Shown: in pieces, positions 1 to 10,897 of the stretch
Layout: each line of letters starts with the position of its first letter
Position numbering within the stretch: position 1 is the first letter of the stretch
NCBI RefSeq assembly: GCF_000715075.1
Contig: NC_134095.1
Coordinates: 50,644,806 to 50,708,805 of the forward strand
Source: Nicotiana tabacum
Lineage: Eukaryota > Streptophyta > Magnoliopsida > Solanales > Solanaceae
DNA: 64,000 nucleotides
Direction of reading: 5' to 3'
The notes under the pieces: model-generated
Databases searched by the model: none
Told to the model about the DNA's origin: nothing
Seen by the model: the letters and a program-made list of their open reading frames with translations, nothing else
Position numbers and translations under genes: made by a program

Positions 1-636
1 TCTAAACCAAGCATGCACACCACCTCAAAAACACCCTACGAACATATTCATGTGATCACATCACCAATATAACATCATGAACATCGAATTGAGCCTCAAG
101 ATCCGTGAAATTTCTCAGATTTCCTTTTAAACATCAATTTTTTCCCAATTTGGGGCCGGATCACGCCAAACGACGTTCGTTTTTACCAAACTTTACAGGA
201 GTGATTCAAAACATATATAAGACCTGTACCGGGCGCCGAAACCAAAATACGGGCCCGATACCATTACTTTCACATCAGTTTTCATTACATTTTTCTTTAA
301 ATATTTTAAGAAAACAATTTCACTTAAAAATTCATAACTCGGGCATGGGACCTCAGAATTCGATTTCGGGCATACGCCCACGTCCCATATTTTCCTGCGG
401 ACCCTCCGGGACTGTCGAATCACTGGTCCGGGTCCGTTTACCCAAAAAGTTGACCGAAGTCAAATTTACTCATTTTAATATCAAAACTTAGCATTTTTCA
501 CAGAATTTTATATTTAAGTTTCCGGCTACGCGCTCGGACTGTGCATACAAATCGAGGCAACCCTAAATGAGGTTTTCAAGGCCTCAAAGACAAAAATTCA
601 ATTAGAAACAGGTAATGACCCCTTTGGGTCGTCACA
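1..636 (-). mobile_element. Ty3/gypsy-type LTR, partial
   Basis: Read on the minus strand, an LTR appears to begin at 636 with TGTGACGACCC and run left out of the window. The dyad around 616-634 (GACCCCTTTGGGTCGTCA) and the run of GGACCCGG and GGGACGTGGGCG motifs resemble LTRs of Tekay/Del-like elements in Solanaceae; this is recognition from memory. No partner LTR or coding part is in the window. The open frames here (for example 105-491) are not supported as genes. Confidence 0.5.
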
Positions 637-2203
637 CCTTTTCATTTTATTTACCTGCTATTGTGGCATTGTTTTGACATAATGTCCCGCAAGGGAGCAA
701 GGGCGATGTAGGCAAGAAGTTAAGGATTCAATTGAACCGAATACTTTTGCCTGGATCACTATTGAATTTGTAAAATTTTTTATTAAATAAGTACGTAATA
801 AAGTTTGAAACTAGCAAATCAGATAGATTATTCAGGAATTCTAAACTCGAACAACATAGTGTTCAAACTAGATTCCGCGCCTTTGCAAATGAGATTTTTT
901 TTTCGGGTTCTTTTTAGGGGCGATAATTATTAGAATGTATAGATCTCCTCTAGCAATATATTTTCAAAAGGTGACTCTCAAGTACATGTGTGACCTAAAG
1001 TCAAAGGTTAATATAATGTCTGAATTTTTTTTTGAAGATTATAATATATATATTTTTATTTGATGTCTATTCCTCTAGCTTTTTGAGATGCAAAGTTGTT
1101 AATAATTTTGTTTTAATAGCTTTCTTCTAATAGTTTCTTTTAAATTGATAATATAGCAAATTCATTTAATCTTTCTCTAAACATTGTTGATCTTACTAAG
1201 ATTTATCAATTTTAAATTTAAAAGACTTATTTTCGATGCGGCAACTGTTATTGGAATTGTTAACACTATTATGTAAATATAAATATTTGAAAAGGAATTA
1301 AGCCTTTTTATTTGATTGAGTATATAGTATCTTTTACTTATACTATTTTTCTTATCAAATCAATTCTGATTCACACGTTAGAAAAATTATTCATACTAGC
1401 CATTTTTAGGGACAAGTGCACATATAGTCATTTTAAGGGATTCTATTTAGAAACCGGTACTTATTTTGTCCTGAAATTTTAAACTAAAAAATCTTAACTT
1501 TAGGACAATTTAGGACATTTTTTCCCCAAAAAAATTAAACTGAAAAACTGCAATTCATGATACATTGGCTAATTCCTAAATAGCAACCTTTAATGTGGCT
1601 ACATGGTGTCATTTCTACCCAATTTTAAGTAAGCCAAACGGTTACTTTATTTACATATCTAAAAAAAAAATCTTTCCTTTTATACGAGAAACAAAATTTT
1701 ATTTTTATTCAAATACCCATAAAACTATTATTTCTATAAATGGGGCCCCCAAATTTGGGGGCCTAAGACACAAACCTTATAAGCTACCTCATTATAGCTG
1801 AGCATCTTCTCTAGTTTGGGCTATAGAATTTGGCTAGATCATGTTCTGTAATTCATATTCTAAATCAGTTAGATATTAGGTTAGACTCTATTTATATCCT
1901 TGCTTGTTTGGATATCAAATAGTACATTAATTAAGACTATATTCATCAGTTTGAACACTAATATAGCTTTACATCATCTTATTATAAGTTAAGATTGTCA
2001 TATGTGTAAATACGCATTCGTTCATCACTAGCAACAAGCTTTTCTGAGTTTTGTACAATTCTTTTAGGGAGTGCATGGAACATATTAAGTCTACTTAATC
2101 GAAATTTTAAAATGGATTATAACACTAGTTAACCAGCATTAATTGATGATAATTAATCATATTGGTTATTATATGCATCAGTACGTAGTAGGTGAATGGT
2201 GAT
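637..2203. other. AT-rich intergenic DNA, no gene seen
   Basis: I see no coding signal, RNA gene or clear element ends, apart from the palindrome at 1744-1763. Homopolymer A/T runs are common. The stretch around 1400-1540, with repeated GGACA-type words, may be an old repeat remnant, but I found no termini for it. Confidence 0.6.
1744..1763. repeat. 20-bp perfect palindrome
   Basis: GGCCCCC, AAATTT, GGGGGCC form a perfect 20-bp inverted repeat with no spacer in otherwise AT-rich DNA. No function can be assigned. Confidence 0.9.
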
Positions 2204-2211
2204 GTCCTATA
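2204..2211. repeat. 8-bp target site duplication, left
   Basis: GTCCTATA directly before the MITE. The same eight bases follow it at 2868-2875. Confidence 0.9.
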
Positions 2212-2867
2212 CAGTGTTTTAAAAGGTGTTTTCCGGGTGAGGCACATCAAATTGACCTGAGGCAATAGTGTGAGGCGAAAGTCTCAAGAGGCGTACGCCC
2301 AGCAATTCGAGGCGTACGCCCGAACGTTTGAGGCGCATTTTTATAGTGAAGTGTAAGCCCCCAAAGACTTTTTCAAATTAAAACAAAATTTGTTGAATAA
2401 GTCTAAATAATACCCAAATTCTCAAAAAAAAAAAATTGTAATTACTCAAAAGTTTTAAAAAGGAACTGAAATGTATTAAATTTAAAGTCAAGACCCTTTT
2501 TATTGATTTAAGCCCTAATTTATGATCTTTCCCAATTCTTTATCTTGTTCGTTAGTATGATAATATCTCCTAAAAGCAACGAATATTCAATTATTTTTTT
2601 ACAAGTACAAAGAGAATTTCATTGTCCTTCGTAGCATCAAGTTCAAAGTTTAAATTACAGGTTAGTCATCCTTTTTGTTCCTCCATGTGTGTATTTTTCA
2701 CATATTTATAGTTTTTTCCAATTTTTATGCAATTTTACTTGTTTATAAGTATTTATTGTAATTTTATTATTTTATAAAATATTAATAATTAAATACCCAT
2801 GGGGCTTACGCCTCGATGAGGCATATGTAAAACGTCTCGCCTTACGTCCACGCCTTTTAAAATACTG
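2212..2867. mobile_element. hAT-type MITE, 656 bp
   Basis: The left end reads CAGTGTTTTAAAAGG and the right end, on the minus strand, CAGTATTTTAAAAGG (14 of 15 match). An 8-bp direct duplication GTCCTATA flanks it exactly. Short inverted ends beginning CAG plus an 8-bp duplication is the signature of hAT elements. Further in, both sides carry related GAGGCG and ACGCC words, so the inverted similarity extends beyond the 15-bp ends. No transposase frame is present, so it is non-autonomous. Confidence 0.9.
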
Positions 2868-2875
2868 GTCCTATA
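2868..2875. repeat. 8-bp target site duplication, right
   Basis: GTCCTATA directly after the MITE, identical to 2204-2211. Confidence 0.9.
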
Positions 2876-3404
2876 TCTAGTGGGTGATAATGTAAACAAT
2901 TGTTGCACTACCATCGTACTTGGTACATAAATATATTGCGAATTCAAAATAATTTTAGCAATATCCTATCAAAAAATAATAATTTCTCAAAACTCGATTT
3001 TTGAATTCAAAATATTGAAGCTTTTTATTGGGTGTTTGTGGAGCTTTTGATGGATTACAACTAAAACTGACTCGAATAATGAATAAACTCCCTTTAAATT
3101 GAGATATAAACTTCAAATGAGATTCTCGATCATTTGCAATAATATCTAATTCAAGTGAATAATACGTTTGCAAAATCTAATATTCGAATATAAAGGTTCT
3201 AAACTTTTTCATATATCTATAAATTGAATTTTAGTGAATTTTAATGAACAAACTTGAAATTGCAGCATCTAAAAATTTGAATAGAACAACAGTTATCGTG
3301 TTCTATTTGGGATGCGTATGGAAGAGAAAGAAAGAGAGAAATGGATACGAGGGAGAGAAAATGGAAAGATTGGAACCTAATATATTACTTTTGTATTCAA
3401 TTAG
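2876..3404. other. AT-rich DNA, no gene seen
   Basis: No supported gene. A purine-rich patch lies at about 3318-3370. It does not abut the LTR start at 3405 and is on the wrong side to be a polypurine tract for element C, so I read it as flanking DNA. Confidence 0.5.
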
Positions 3405-3862
3405 TGTATAGGTCAAAATCTGACCATAGTGGTCGACCAAGCTGGGACCTCATTCAGGTGGCGAAATAGCGAAAAGCACCACGACCAATCCCAATCAAAT
3501 CATCGACAGAGTATGTCAAGTAATAACGGTACGCAAATAACGACGAAAAAGGTAGTCATGTGAAAGTATGTTGGTAAAAGAATACAGTAAAATATAGAAG
3601 AAAAGACTCGGGAAAAGGGGCGGAACTTTTCCTCCGTATTTTTTCTCCTACTGTCTCTTTTGGTGAAGGATGTAAACTCATTCTCTTTTCTTCTGATCAA
3701 AGAGGAGATTGTAACATTAATAAATCTAGAATTTTCCTACTTTTCATTTGTGATCTCAATATACACTTTTAGATCTGGAGTTGATTATGCTTAGCTAAGA
3801 TTTACCATGCTTCTCATTATTAATTGATTTAGTCAAAAGGTTTAACACTTTTTGGTCAAACA
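3405..3862 (+). mobile_element. 5' LTR of element C (Tat-type)
   Basis: Begins TGTATAGGTCAAAATC and ends AAACA just before a primer binding site. The first 20 bases resemble the start of the 3' LTR of element E at 53568, but the rest does not align by eye, so they are different families. About 458 bp. No matching 3' LTR of this family is in the window. Confidence 0.65.
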
Positions 3863-3865
3863 ATT

Positions 3866-3883
3866 TGGCGCCGTCTGTGGGAA
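3866..3883 (+). other. primer binding site of element C
   Basis: TGGCGCCGTCTGTGGGAA three bases after the LTR end. The first nine bases match the 3' end complement of tRNA-Asp as used by Tat/Athila elements; the later part diverges, as is common in plant Tat elements. Confidence 0.75.
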
Positions 3884-4814
3884 TTTCTTAACTAAATTCT
3901 TTAGTTTCCTTCAGATCCAAAATCGGTGAAACATAATCACCCGCCAGGAAGAGTGGTAAGTAAACCTCACGTGCTAATCTAGATCATGATGCTACATACA
4001 AATAGAAGTTACAACCAACATTCACGCAAATCCCACAAAAGGAGACGACACATGCTGCGCAGTCCTATAAAAGAACGAGCACCCCTGCCCTACTCTGACA
4101 TCCTCCCCCACACACCGGGTGGTCCATGAACAAGCTAAGGCGAGCCCAACCCACACGGAGCTAGAGCAAAAAAAAGAGGGGGACAGAGAGCTGAACACGA
4201 CCACCAAATTTAGAAACCACCATCCCATCAACCATTTAAACGCTAAGCAGAGCGAGCAACGCTATAAATCTACCCTCATTCACCAACTTATTGGATCGAG
4301 GTAAGGAAAATATCATTTTAGTTCACCTTATGTTGTTTGCTTAAACAGGAACACAAGCGTCGCGCGGGCAAACGAGCAAAGGAACATTTCAACTAGAGAA
4401 TGAAAAACTACTACAAAATAACTGAAATATCGCCCACCTAACACTTCAACTTCGGGAAATGATGTCCCTTAAGTCGCACTCTCTCTCCCTCACCCAGGTG
4501 CTGTCCCAATAGGGTTTTCCCGGTGAGGTTTGGACCGAGTCGATGAGGGGGACGTCACCGAGTTCAAAGTATAATTCATCACCCCGCCTCCCAATGACAC
4601 CTCCAGACCGAAAGTGAAAGGACTAGACAGGGAAACTCCAATATATGCATGACACGAATGTGAGCAAAATAACAACGTTTTATACACTCCGACATCATAC
4701 TCTCCCATGTGAACAAAATCAATCGAACTGGGACTCACCCAGGAAATGCAAAGGTTGAGAAAAACTGGGACTCCTCCAGGGGACACCCAAAACTCTCAAA
4801 AAGAAAAACTGGGA
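3884..4814 (+). other. element C leader, no gag recognised
   Basis: Follows the primer site where gag should be. Neither frame on the plus strand shows a gag or zinc-knuckle motif, and short frames (such as 4119-4304) have no family resemblance. The sequence runs directly into the tandem array that normally lies after pol, so gag and pol seem to have been lost from this copy. Confidence 0.5.
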
Positions 4815-6480
4815 CTCATAATGGGTTAACATTTTGACGTCAGCTCGAATTAACACCCCTACGACCAAGGGCCATAGCCAAAATAGAAGAGTTAGACCTC
4901 GCTCGAATCACAACAGGTTAATATTTCGATGTCAGCTTGAAATAACGCCTCTATGGCCAACGTCCATAGCCAAAAAAGAAGACTTCGACCTCGCTCAAAT
5001 CCCAACGGGTTAATATTTCGACGTCAACTCGAAATAACACCCCTACGGCCAAGGGCCATATCCAAAAAAGAGGATTTCAACCTCGCTCGAATTATAAAGG
5101 GTTAATATTTCGACTAGCTCAAAATAACACCCTTACGGCCAAGGGCTATCGCCAAAAAACAGGAGTTCGACCTCACTCAAAACGGGTTAACATTTCGACG
5201 TCAGCTCGAAATAACACCCCTACGACCAAGGGACATCGCCAAAAAAGAGGAGTTCGACCTCATTCAAATTACAACGGGTTAACATTTGGACGTCAGTTCG
5301 AAATAACACCCCTGCAACTAAGGGCCATCGCCAAAAAAGAGGAGTTCGACCTCGTTCGATTCACGACGGGTTAACATTTCGATGTTAGCTCGAAATAAAA
5401 CCCTTACAGCCAAGGGCCATCTCCAAAAAAAAGAAGAGTTCGACCTTGCTCGAATCACAACGGGTTAATATTTCGACGTCAACTTGAAATAACACCCCTA
5501 CAACCAAGGGACATAGCCAAAAAAGAGGAGTTCGACTTTGCTCGAATTATAATGGGTTATCATTTCCACCAGCTCAAAAGAACACCCCTACGACCAAGGG
5601 CCATCACCAAAAAAGAGGAGTTTTACATCGCTCGTATTACAATGGGTTAACGTCTCAGCTCGAAATAACACCCCTACGGCCAAAGGCCATCACCAAAAAA
5701 AAGGAGTTTGACCTTGTTCGAATCACAACTGGTTAACATTTTGACGCCAGCTTGAAATAACACCCCTACGGCCAAGGGCCATTGCTAAAAAAAGAGGAGT
5801 TCGACCTCGTTCGAATCACAATAGGTTAACATTTCGACGACAGCGCGAAATAACATCCTTATGGCCAAGTGTCATCGCCAAAAAAGAAGAGTTCAACCTT
5901 GCTCGAATCACAATGGGTTAACATTTCGACCGGCTCGAAATAACACCCTAATGGCCAAGGGCTTTCACCAAAAAAGAGGAGTTTGACCTTGCTCGAATCA
6001 GAACGGGTTAACATTTCGATGTCAGCTCGAAATAACACCCCTACGGTCAAGGGCCATCGGCAAAAAGGAGGAGTTCGACCTCGTTCGAATTATAATGGGT
6101 TAAAACTTCGACCATCTCAAAATAACACCTCTACGTCCAAGGGCCAGCGCCAAAATAGAAGAGTTTGACCTTGTTCGTATCACAACGAGTTAACATTTCG
6201 ACGTCAGCTCGAAATAACACCCCCAAGGCCAAGGACCATCTCCAAAAAGAGGAGTTCGACCTTCCTCGAATTATAATGGGTTAATATTTAGACCAACTCA
6301 AAATAACACCCTGAGGGCCAAAGGCCATCGCCAAAAAGAAGAGTTCAACCTCATTCAAATCGTAACAGACCAATATTTCGACGATAACTCTAAATAAAAT
6401 CCTTACAGCTAAAGGCTGTCATTGAATGGAAATGGAAGATCGATCTCATTCAAATTATAATGGGATAATATACCGATGCT
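4815..6480 (+). repeat. tandem array, about 90-bp unit
   Basis: Roughly 18 diverged units, each with GGGTTAACATTTCGACGTCA, then AGCTCGAAATAACACCCC, TACGGCCAAGGGCCAT, AAAAAAGAGGAGTTCGACCT and a CTCGAATCACAA step. Units vary in length by a few bases and carry many substitutions, so the array is old. Tandem repeats between integrase and the 3' LTR are known in Tat elements, which fits the antisense aORF that follows. Confidence 0.9.
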
Positions 6481-6483
6481 AGC

Positions 6484-8176
6484 TCAACAAAACATCCCTA
6501 CGGCAAAGGGCCATCGCAAAAGGAAAAGTTCGAACTCATTCGAGCCCAGTAATGCCTTTGTAGCTATCGGCCGCCTTCGTGCTTTTTTCCTTCTAATCAA
6601 AAAATTGATTTCGCTACAAACTCCAAGTTCGACCTCGCTCGAATGTATATAAAAAAGGAGAAGTGACTTCGCCCGAATCAACGAGCTTCTGATCCCTCTT
6701 CTACAGTTCCAATTATCGGCGTTCGCCTTTAGCCGTTCATGTATCTCACGACATCTATTGCGGTAGCACCGATACTTCTCCGCCATCATCAGAAAAATTT
6801 TAGCCCGAGTGTCAGCCCTGCGAGCACTTTCAATTTCCACCATGTACGTCTGAAAGACAAAAAGAGTTGGTAAATACCAAGGTTGCCAAAGATAAAAGGA
6901 ACATAAAAAGAAAGAGGAAAAACTTACCCTCAGGCCCATAGCAGCCAATTTATGTATCAAATCGACATCACGAGTGTCTCGAAGAGCCTCACACTCAGCG
7001 GTAGAGCACAAAAGGTCAAATTGTGGTACCGAGTCCTCCGTATCTCCCAGAAGGTTAATCTACGACGGGATTTCAAGTATACGGGTCAAGCCTCCCGCGT
7101 GTACCACCGTACGAGTAAGGCCTTACTCAAACATCCTGACATCATAAGGATCAAGATCTAATTCAGATTCGTAGTCATCGACCACGACACCCTTCCCCCT
7201 TTCTGCGCCCGAGGAAGAAGTACCACTCGGTCTGGAAGATGAAGGCCCGCTCAAAATAGCAACAATGACCTCGACTCTCTATCGTAGTAGTTTGTTGGTC
7301 AATCATAACACCCGAGGTCTCTGCCATTGGATTGGTTACGGTAACCGGTTCTACCTCTGCAAACGGGTTAGAATCACCTCCCATCACAGGTTCTGTCAAG
7401 AGAATGCCTCCCTCTGAACATACCACGACCGAAAGAGCCATTTTGATTCTCACCCATCGTCTTTTTAATGGCCCTTCCTCGTCCGCAGCATGGGAAGACT
7501 CCCCCATTGTGTGGGCAGTAGGAGTCGAGTCCTAGAATGGTGAACAGTCTCCATGCATACGGCTCCGGCTGTAGACTTAACTTGAGCAGCCCTTGCCGTA
7601 GGTCGGACATCAGACCTTGGTATGGGCCGAGCAGAAGACGTCGACTGACGAAATGTAAGTGGAGGATCCCTCTCCCTCCGTACTCTTCCTAATAACAAAA
7701 TAGTCGGATAAGCAACAAAGTCAAATTGCAAAGCGGAAAACAGGAACTGCGGCGACTACTTACCAGTAAGGGGCTTACGTCCATATTTCTCATAGAAAGA
7801 CGACCATTCACGAACTCCCGCAGTATGAGGGAGAATGGAATTCACCAATTCGCAGATATCATCAATAGGCGCAGGAGGTAGTCTCGCGGCTGCAAAATCA
7901 AAAACAATTCAATACTGCCTAAAGAAGAACGATCGACTACCATTCCGACAAAAGATACAAAAACTTATGTGCGAAGTTCCACCTCTTAGGGAACCCTACA
8001 GAATCCGCCACAAGATGCTCGGTCCGCACATAAAAATAGTTTTCGTAGAAGCAACTATTGGCTCTATCATCTATTTTCACCACAAGACTCTTCGTCCCTC
8101 GATAGCGTATGTGGATCATCGTGCCTCGAATTAGTTGAGGGGAAAAATATTTATCTTCTTCTTTCTCTGAACTCAT
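6484..8176 (-). pseudogene. antisense aORF of element C, 5' end missing
   Basis: Spliced antisense gene of a Tat-type element. Reading right to left: the end of exon 1 (PQLIRG ... FYVRTEHL ... FPKRWNFA) to about 7969; an intron to 7890; exon 7889-7764 (PPAPIDDICELVNSILP ... WSSFYEKYG); intron 7763-7689 (GTAAGT to TTAG); a long exon 7688-6928; intron 6927-6850 (GTAAGT to TTTCAG); and a last exon from 6849 with charged, coiled-coil-like sequence (MVEIESARRADTRAK). The exon order matches the aORF of elements D and E. The donor after FPKRWNFA reads ATAAGT instead of GTAAGT, several stops are present, and the N-terminal half of exon 1 is cut off at the junction with element E. The product's function is unknown; its start resembles plant mobile-domain-like proteins. 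Confidence 0.65.
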
Positions 8177-8182
8177 AAAACA

Positions 8183-8935
8183 ATGGTGAAAACATTAAAA
8201 ACTGTTCTTCAAAAGGAAAACGCCTCTTCATCGCGGCTGGCCGACGATATAATGCCGCTGGAGCCATGCATCGAAGAGTGTGTTCCTGGGTCGTGCAATC
8301 TTACTTTCGATTTTAAAGTTGAGAAACTCTCGTCGGTCCCTGGCCGATGTGACCTAATGTCTAGATACATATACTCGATAACTGAGGGCGATCTTGAGCA
8401 GGTGAAAAAAAATTGCCATTGGAAAAACAAAGAGGTGGTGATTCCTACCCCCGATGAGGATATTACCACTTATATGGAAGGGTTTTTAAGTGTTTACACT
8501 TACCCTTTCATGAAGGGTCCCGTCGATCCCGTTATTATCGATTTCTGCTGCCAATACCGAATAACCCTAGGCCAGATCCACCCTTCTTTTTGGCACATTA
8601 TTATTTTATTTTGATTCTTCATGCGCAAGATCGAAGGGATGCCTTTCACCCTCGACCATCTCATTAGACTGTACAACCCCCATCTCTATCGAGGTGGGTT
8701 AATAAGGCTTTAACGCCTGGCCACAAAGGTGCTATTCTTGAGCATAGACGAGGACAAAGATTGATGATGGATATGTCGGTTTGTCCGAGTGAGGACTTAC
8801 GACATAATCCCGGCCGAGAAGATACCATTCCCCGAGGAATGGAACATGAAATGTAAGTACAAACCCACCAAAAGCTTATGTTGATTGTTTTGTTTCTTTT
8901 ATCTTTTCTCTTCAACATCCTTTCTTAAGATGCAG
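8183..8935 (+). pseudogene. sense-oriented aORF exon 1 plus intron
   Basis: Begins MVKTLKTVLQKENASSS, matching the aORF start of element E at 53195 (MAKTSQTVPLKEGASSS). It continues with GFLSVYTYPF, GQIHPSFW, MPFTLDHLIRLYN and ends FPEEWNMK at 8852, where a donor GTAAGT opens an intron ending in GATGCAG at 8935. There are in-frame stops after 8611, near 8713 and near 8763. Exon 2 of the family is not found: from 8936 the sequence reads as the leader of pol. In other copies this gene is antisense to pol; here it is in the same direction and upstream of it. Confidence 0.75.
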
Positions 8936-9434
8936 CAAATGACACCGACCACTCCCAATTCAGGCCAAGGCCTTGAAGCAAAATAGCAATCACCGACTCC
9001 AGCTTCGATACAATCAGATGAACAGATAACAGTCGAATGTGAAGATCAGGAAATTACCCGTTCTTTTTCAATGCTTGATGAGTCTGATGCCACTAAGTCA
9101 ATGATCGAAGAGCTACAACATGTTATGTTGATCGAGCAAATGCCTGATCGTAAGGTATATCCGGGCAAAGGGTTAACCCCCGAGCACAGGGAAAATTTTA
9201 TTCATTTTCTTTTGATTAACATCGATTGTTTCGCTTGGTCCCACCTCAATATTATAGGAATCCCACCAGAGGTGACCACCCATAATCTGAGTTTGAATCC
9301 GAAGTTCGCTCCTATTAGGCAAAAAAAGGAGACCCCAATCCGAGTTAAAACATAATTTCATCAAAGACGAGGTATCCAAACTCCTTAAAATAGGATCTAT
9401 TCGGGAAGTAAAATACCCGGAATAGTTAGCAAAT
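8936..9434 (+). pseudogene. element E pol, pre-RT segment
   Basis: Carries IEELQHVMLIEQMPDRKVYP and FAWSHLNIIGIPPEV, matching the segment just before RT in element D. An in-frame stop lies near 8983 and another after 9352, followed by frame changes. No gag or protease lies upstream; the sense aORF piece is there instead. Confidence 0.7.
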
Positions 9435-10095
9435 GTGGTAGTAGTACCTAATAAAGGAAATAAATTGAGAATGTGTATAGATTTTAAAGATTTGAACAAG
9501 GCATGCCCCAAAGATTCCTTCCAACTCCCTAACATCGATCGCATGATTGATGCCATAGCCGATTACGAAATCATTAGTTTTCTCGATGCTTACTCCAGGT
9601 ACAATCAAATATCGATGAACCCGGATGGCCAGGAAAAAACTTCTTTCGTCATTAAATTTGGTACATACTGCTATAATGTAATGTCGTTTGGATTAAAAAA
9701 CACTGGTGCCACTTACAAATAAAATGTTTGTGGAAAAAATTAGGAAAACAATGAAGGTCTATATTGATAACATGCTAGTTAAGTCTCTGCGAGCAAAGGA
9801 CCATTTGAAGCATTTGCAGGAAACCTTCAACATATTGAGGAAATACAACATGAAGCTGAACCCAGAGCAATGTGCTTTTGGTGTCGGGTCTGGCAAATTC
9901 CTAGGATTCATGGTCTCCTATCGGGGAATCGAGATCAATCCTAACAAAATAAAAGCTATCGAAGATATCACTGTTATCGATAATGTGAAGGCCGTGCAAA
10001 GGTTAGCCAGGCACATAGTCACCTTTGGACGGTTCATCTCAAGATCCGCTGATAAAAGCCACCAATTTTTCTCACTACTGAAAAAAGAAAAATAG
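9435..10095 (+). pseudogene. element E reverse transcriptase, inactive
   Basis: RT motifs in order: RMCIDFKDLNKACPKDSF, FLDAYSRYNQ, YNVMSFGLKNTGATY, then the catalytic box as YIDNML, KLNPEQCAFGV and GKFLGFMVS. The second aspartate of the normal YIDD box is asparagine, which should abolish catalysis. A stop and frame change at about 9720 split the domain just before the palm box. Best relative in the window is the RT of element D. Confidence 0.9.
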
Positions 10096-10897
10096 CTTTG
10101 CTTGGACACTAGAATGTCAGTAGGCCCTGGAGAGTCTAAAACGTTATTTATCAAGCCTACCATTGCTTTATACTCCTAAAACACATGAACGGCTCTATCT
10201 CTACTTGGCGGTATCGGAGGTGGAGGTAAGTGGTGTTTTGGTTCGGGAAGAAGGAGGTACGCAATTTCCTATCTATTATGTTAACCGGACCCTAAGAGAA
10301 GCTGAAACCCGATATCCTCACCTAGAGAAATTAGCTCTTGCATTAATAAGTGCCTCTAGGAAATTGAAGCCATACTTTCAATGTCACCCCATCTTTGTTG
10401 TAACAACCTATCCATTGTGAAACGTAATGCATAAGCCAGAACTCTCGGCCCGGTTGGCCAAGTGGACCGTGGAAATTAGTGGGTATGATATCGAGTATCT
10501 ACCCCGTACGACTATCAAATCCCAGATATTGGCAGATTTTGTAACCGATTTTACCCCAACATTGATTCCCGAAGTCAATAAAGAAATATTGGCCGGCTCA
10601 AAGGACTCTTCGGGAACTTTAACCCTCACCGATAGCGCATCAAATGCAAAAGGGTAGGGGCTCGTCATATTGCTGAGACCCCCCTCGGGCAACATAGTAA
10701 GACAGTCGATAAAAACTATGAAATTGACTAACAACGAGGCCGAATATGAGGCCATTATTGCAGGTCTCGAACTTGCTCGAAGCTTGGGGGCATATGAGAT
10801 CGAATCTAAGACCGACTCACTCCTCGTAGTCAACTAGGTAAATGTCACATTCAATGTCAGGGATGAACGAATGCAAAAATACCTCGACAAGTTGCAA
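10096..10897 (+). pseudogene. element E RNase H and second RNase H remnant
   Basis: The first RNase H shows LYLAVSEVEVSGVLVREE, PIYYVNRTLREAETRYPHLE and LARLAKW-type sequence (SARLAKWTVEISGYDIEY). After a stop at 10655 comes the second, Tat-specific RNase H (NNEAEYEAIIAGLELAR, TDSLLVVN). Stops occur at about 10418, 10655 and 10836. The text then jumps to integrase: the linker and first half of the zinc finger seen in D (about 400 bases) are missing after DKLQMTLH. Confidence 0.85.

Noticed and set aside
3318..3370. Polypurine tract for an LTR at 3405
   Set aside because: It is separated from the LTR by over 30 AT-rich bases, and the primer site at 3866 shows that 3405 begins a 5' LTR, which has no tract before it.
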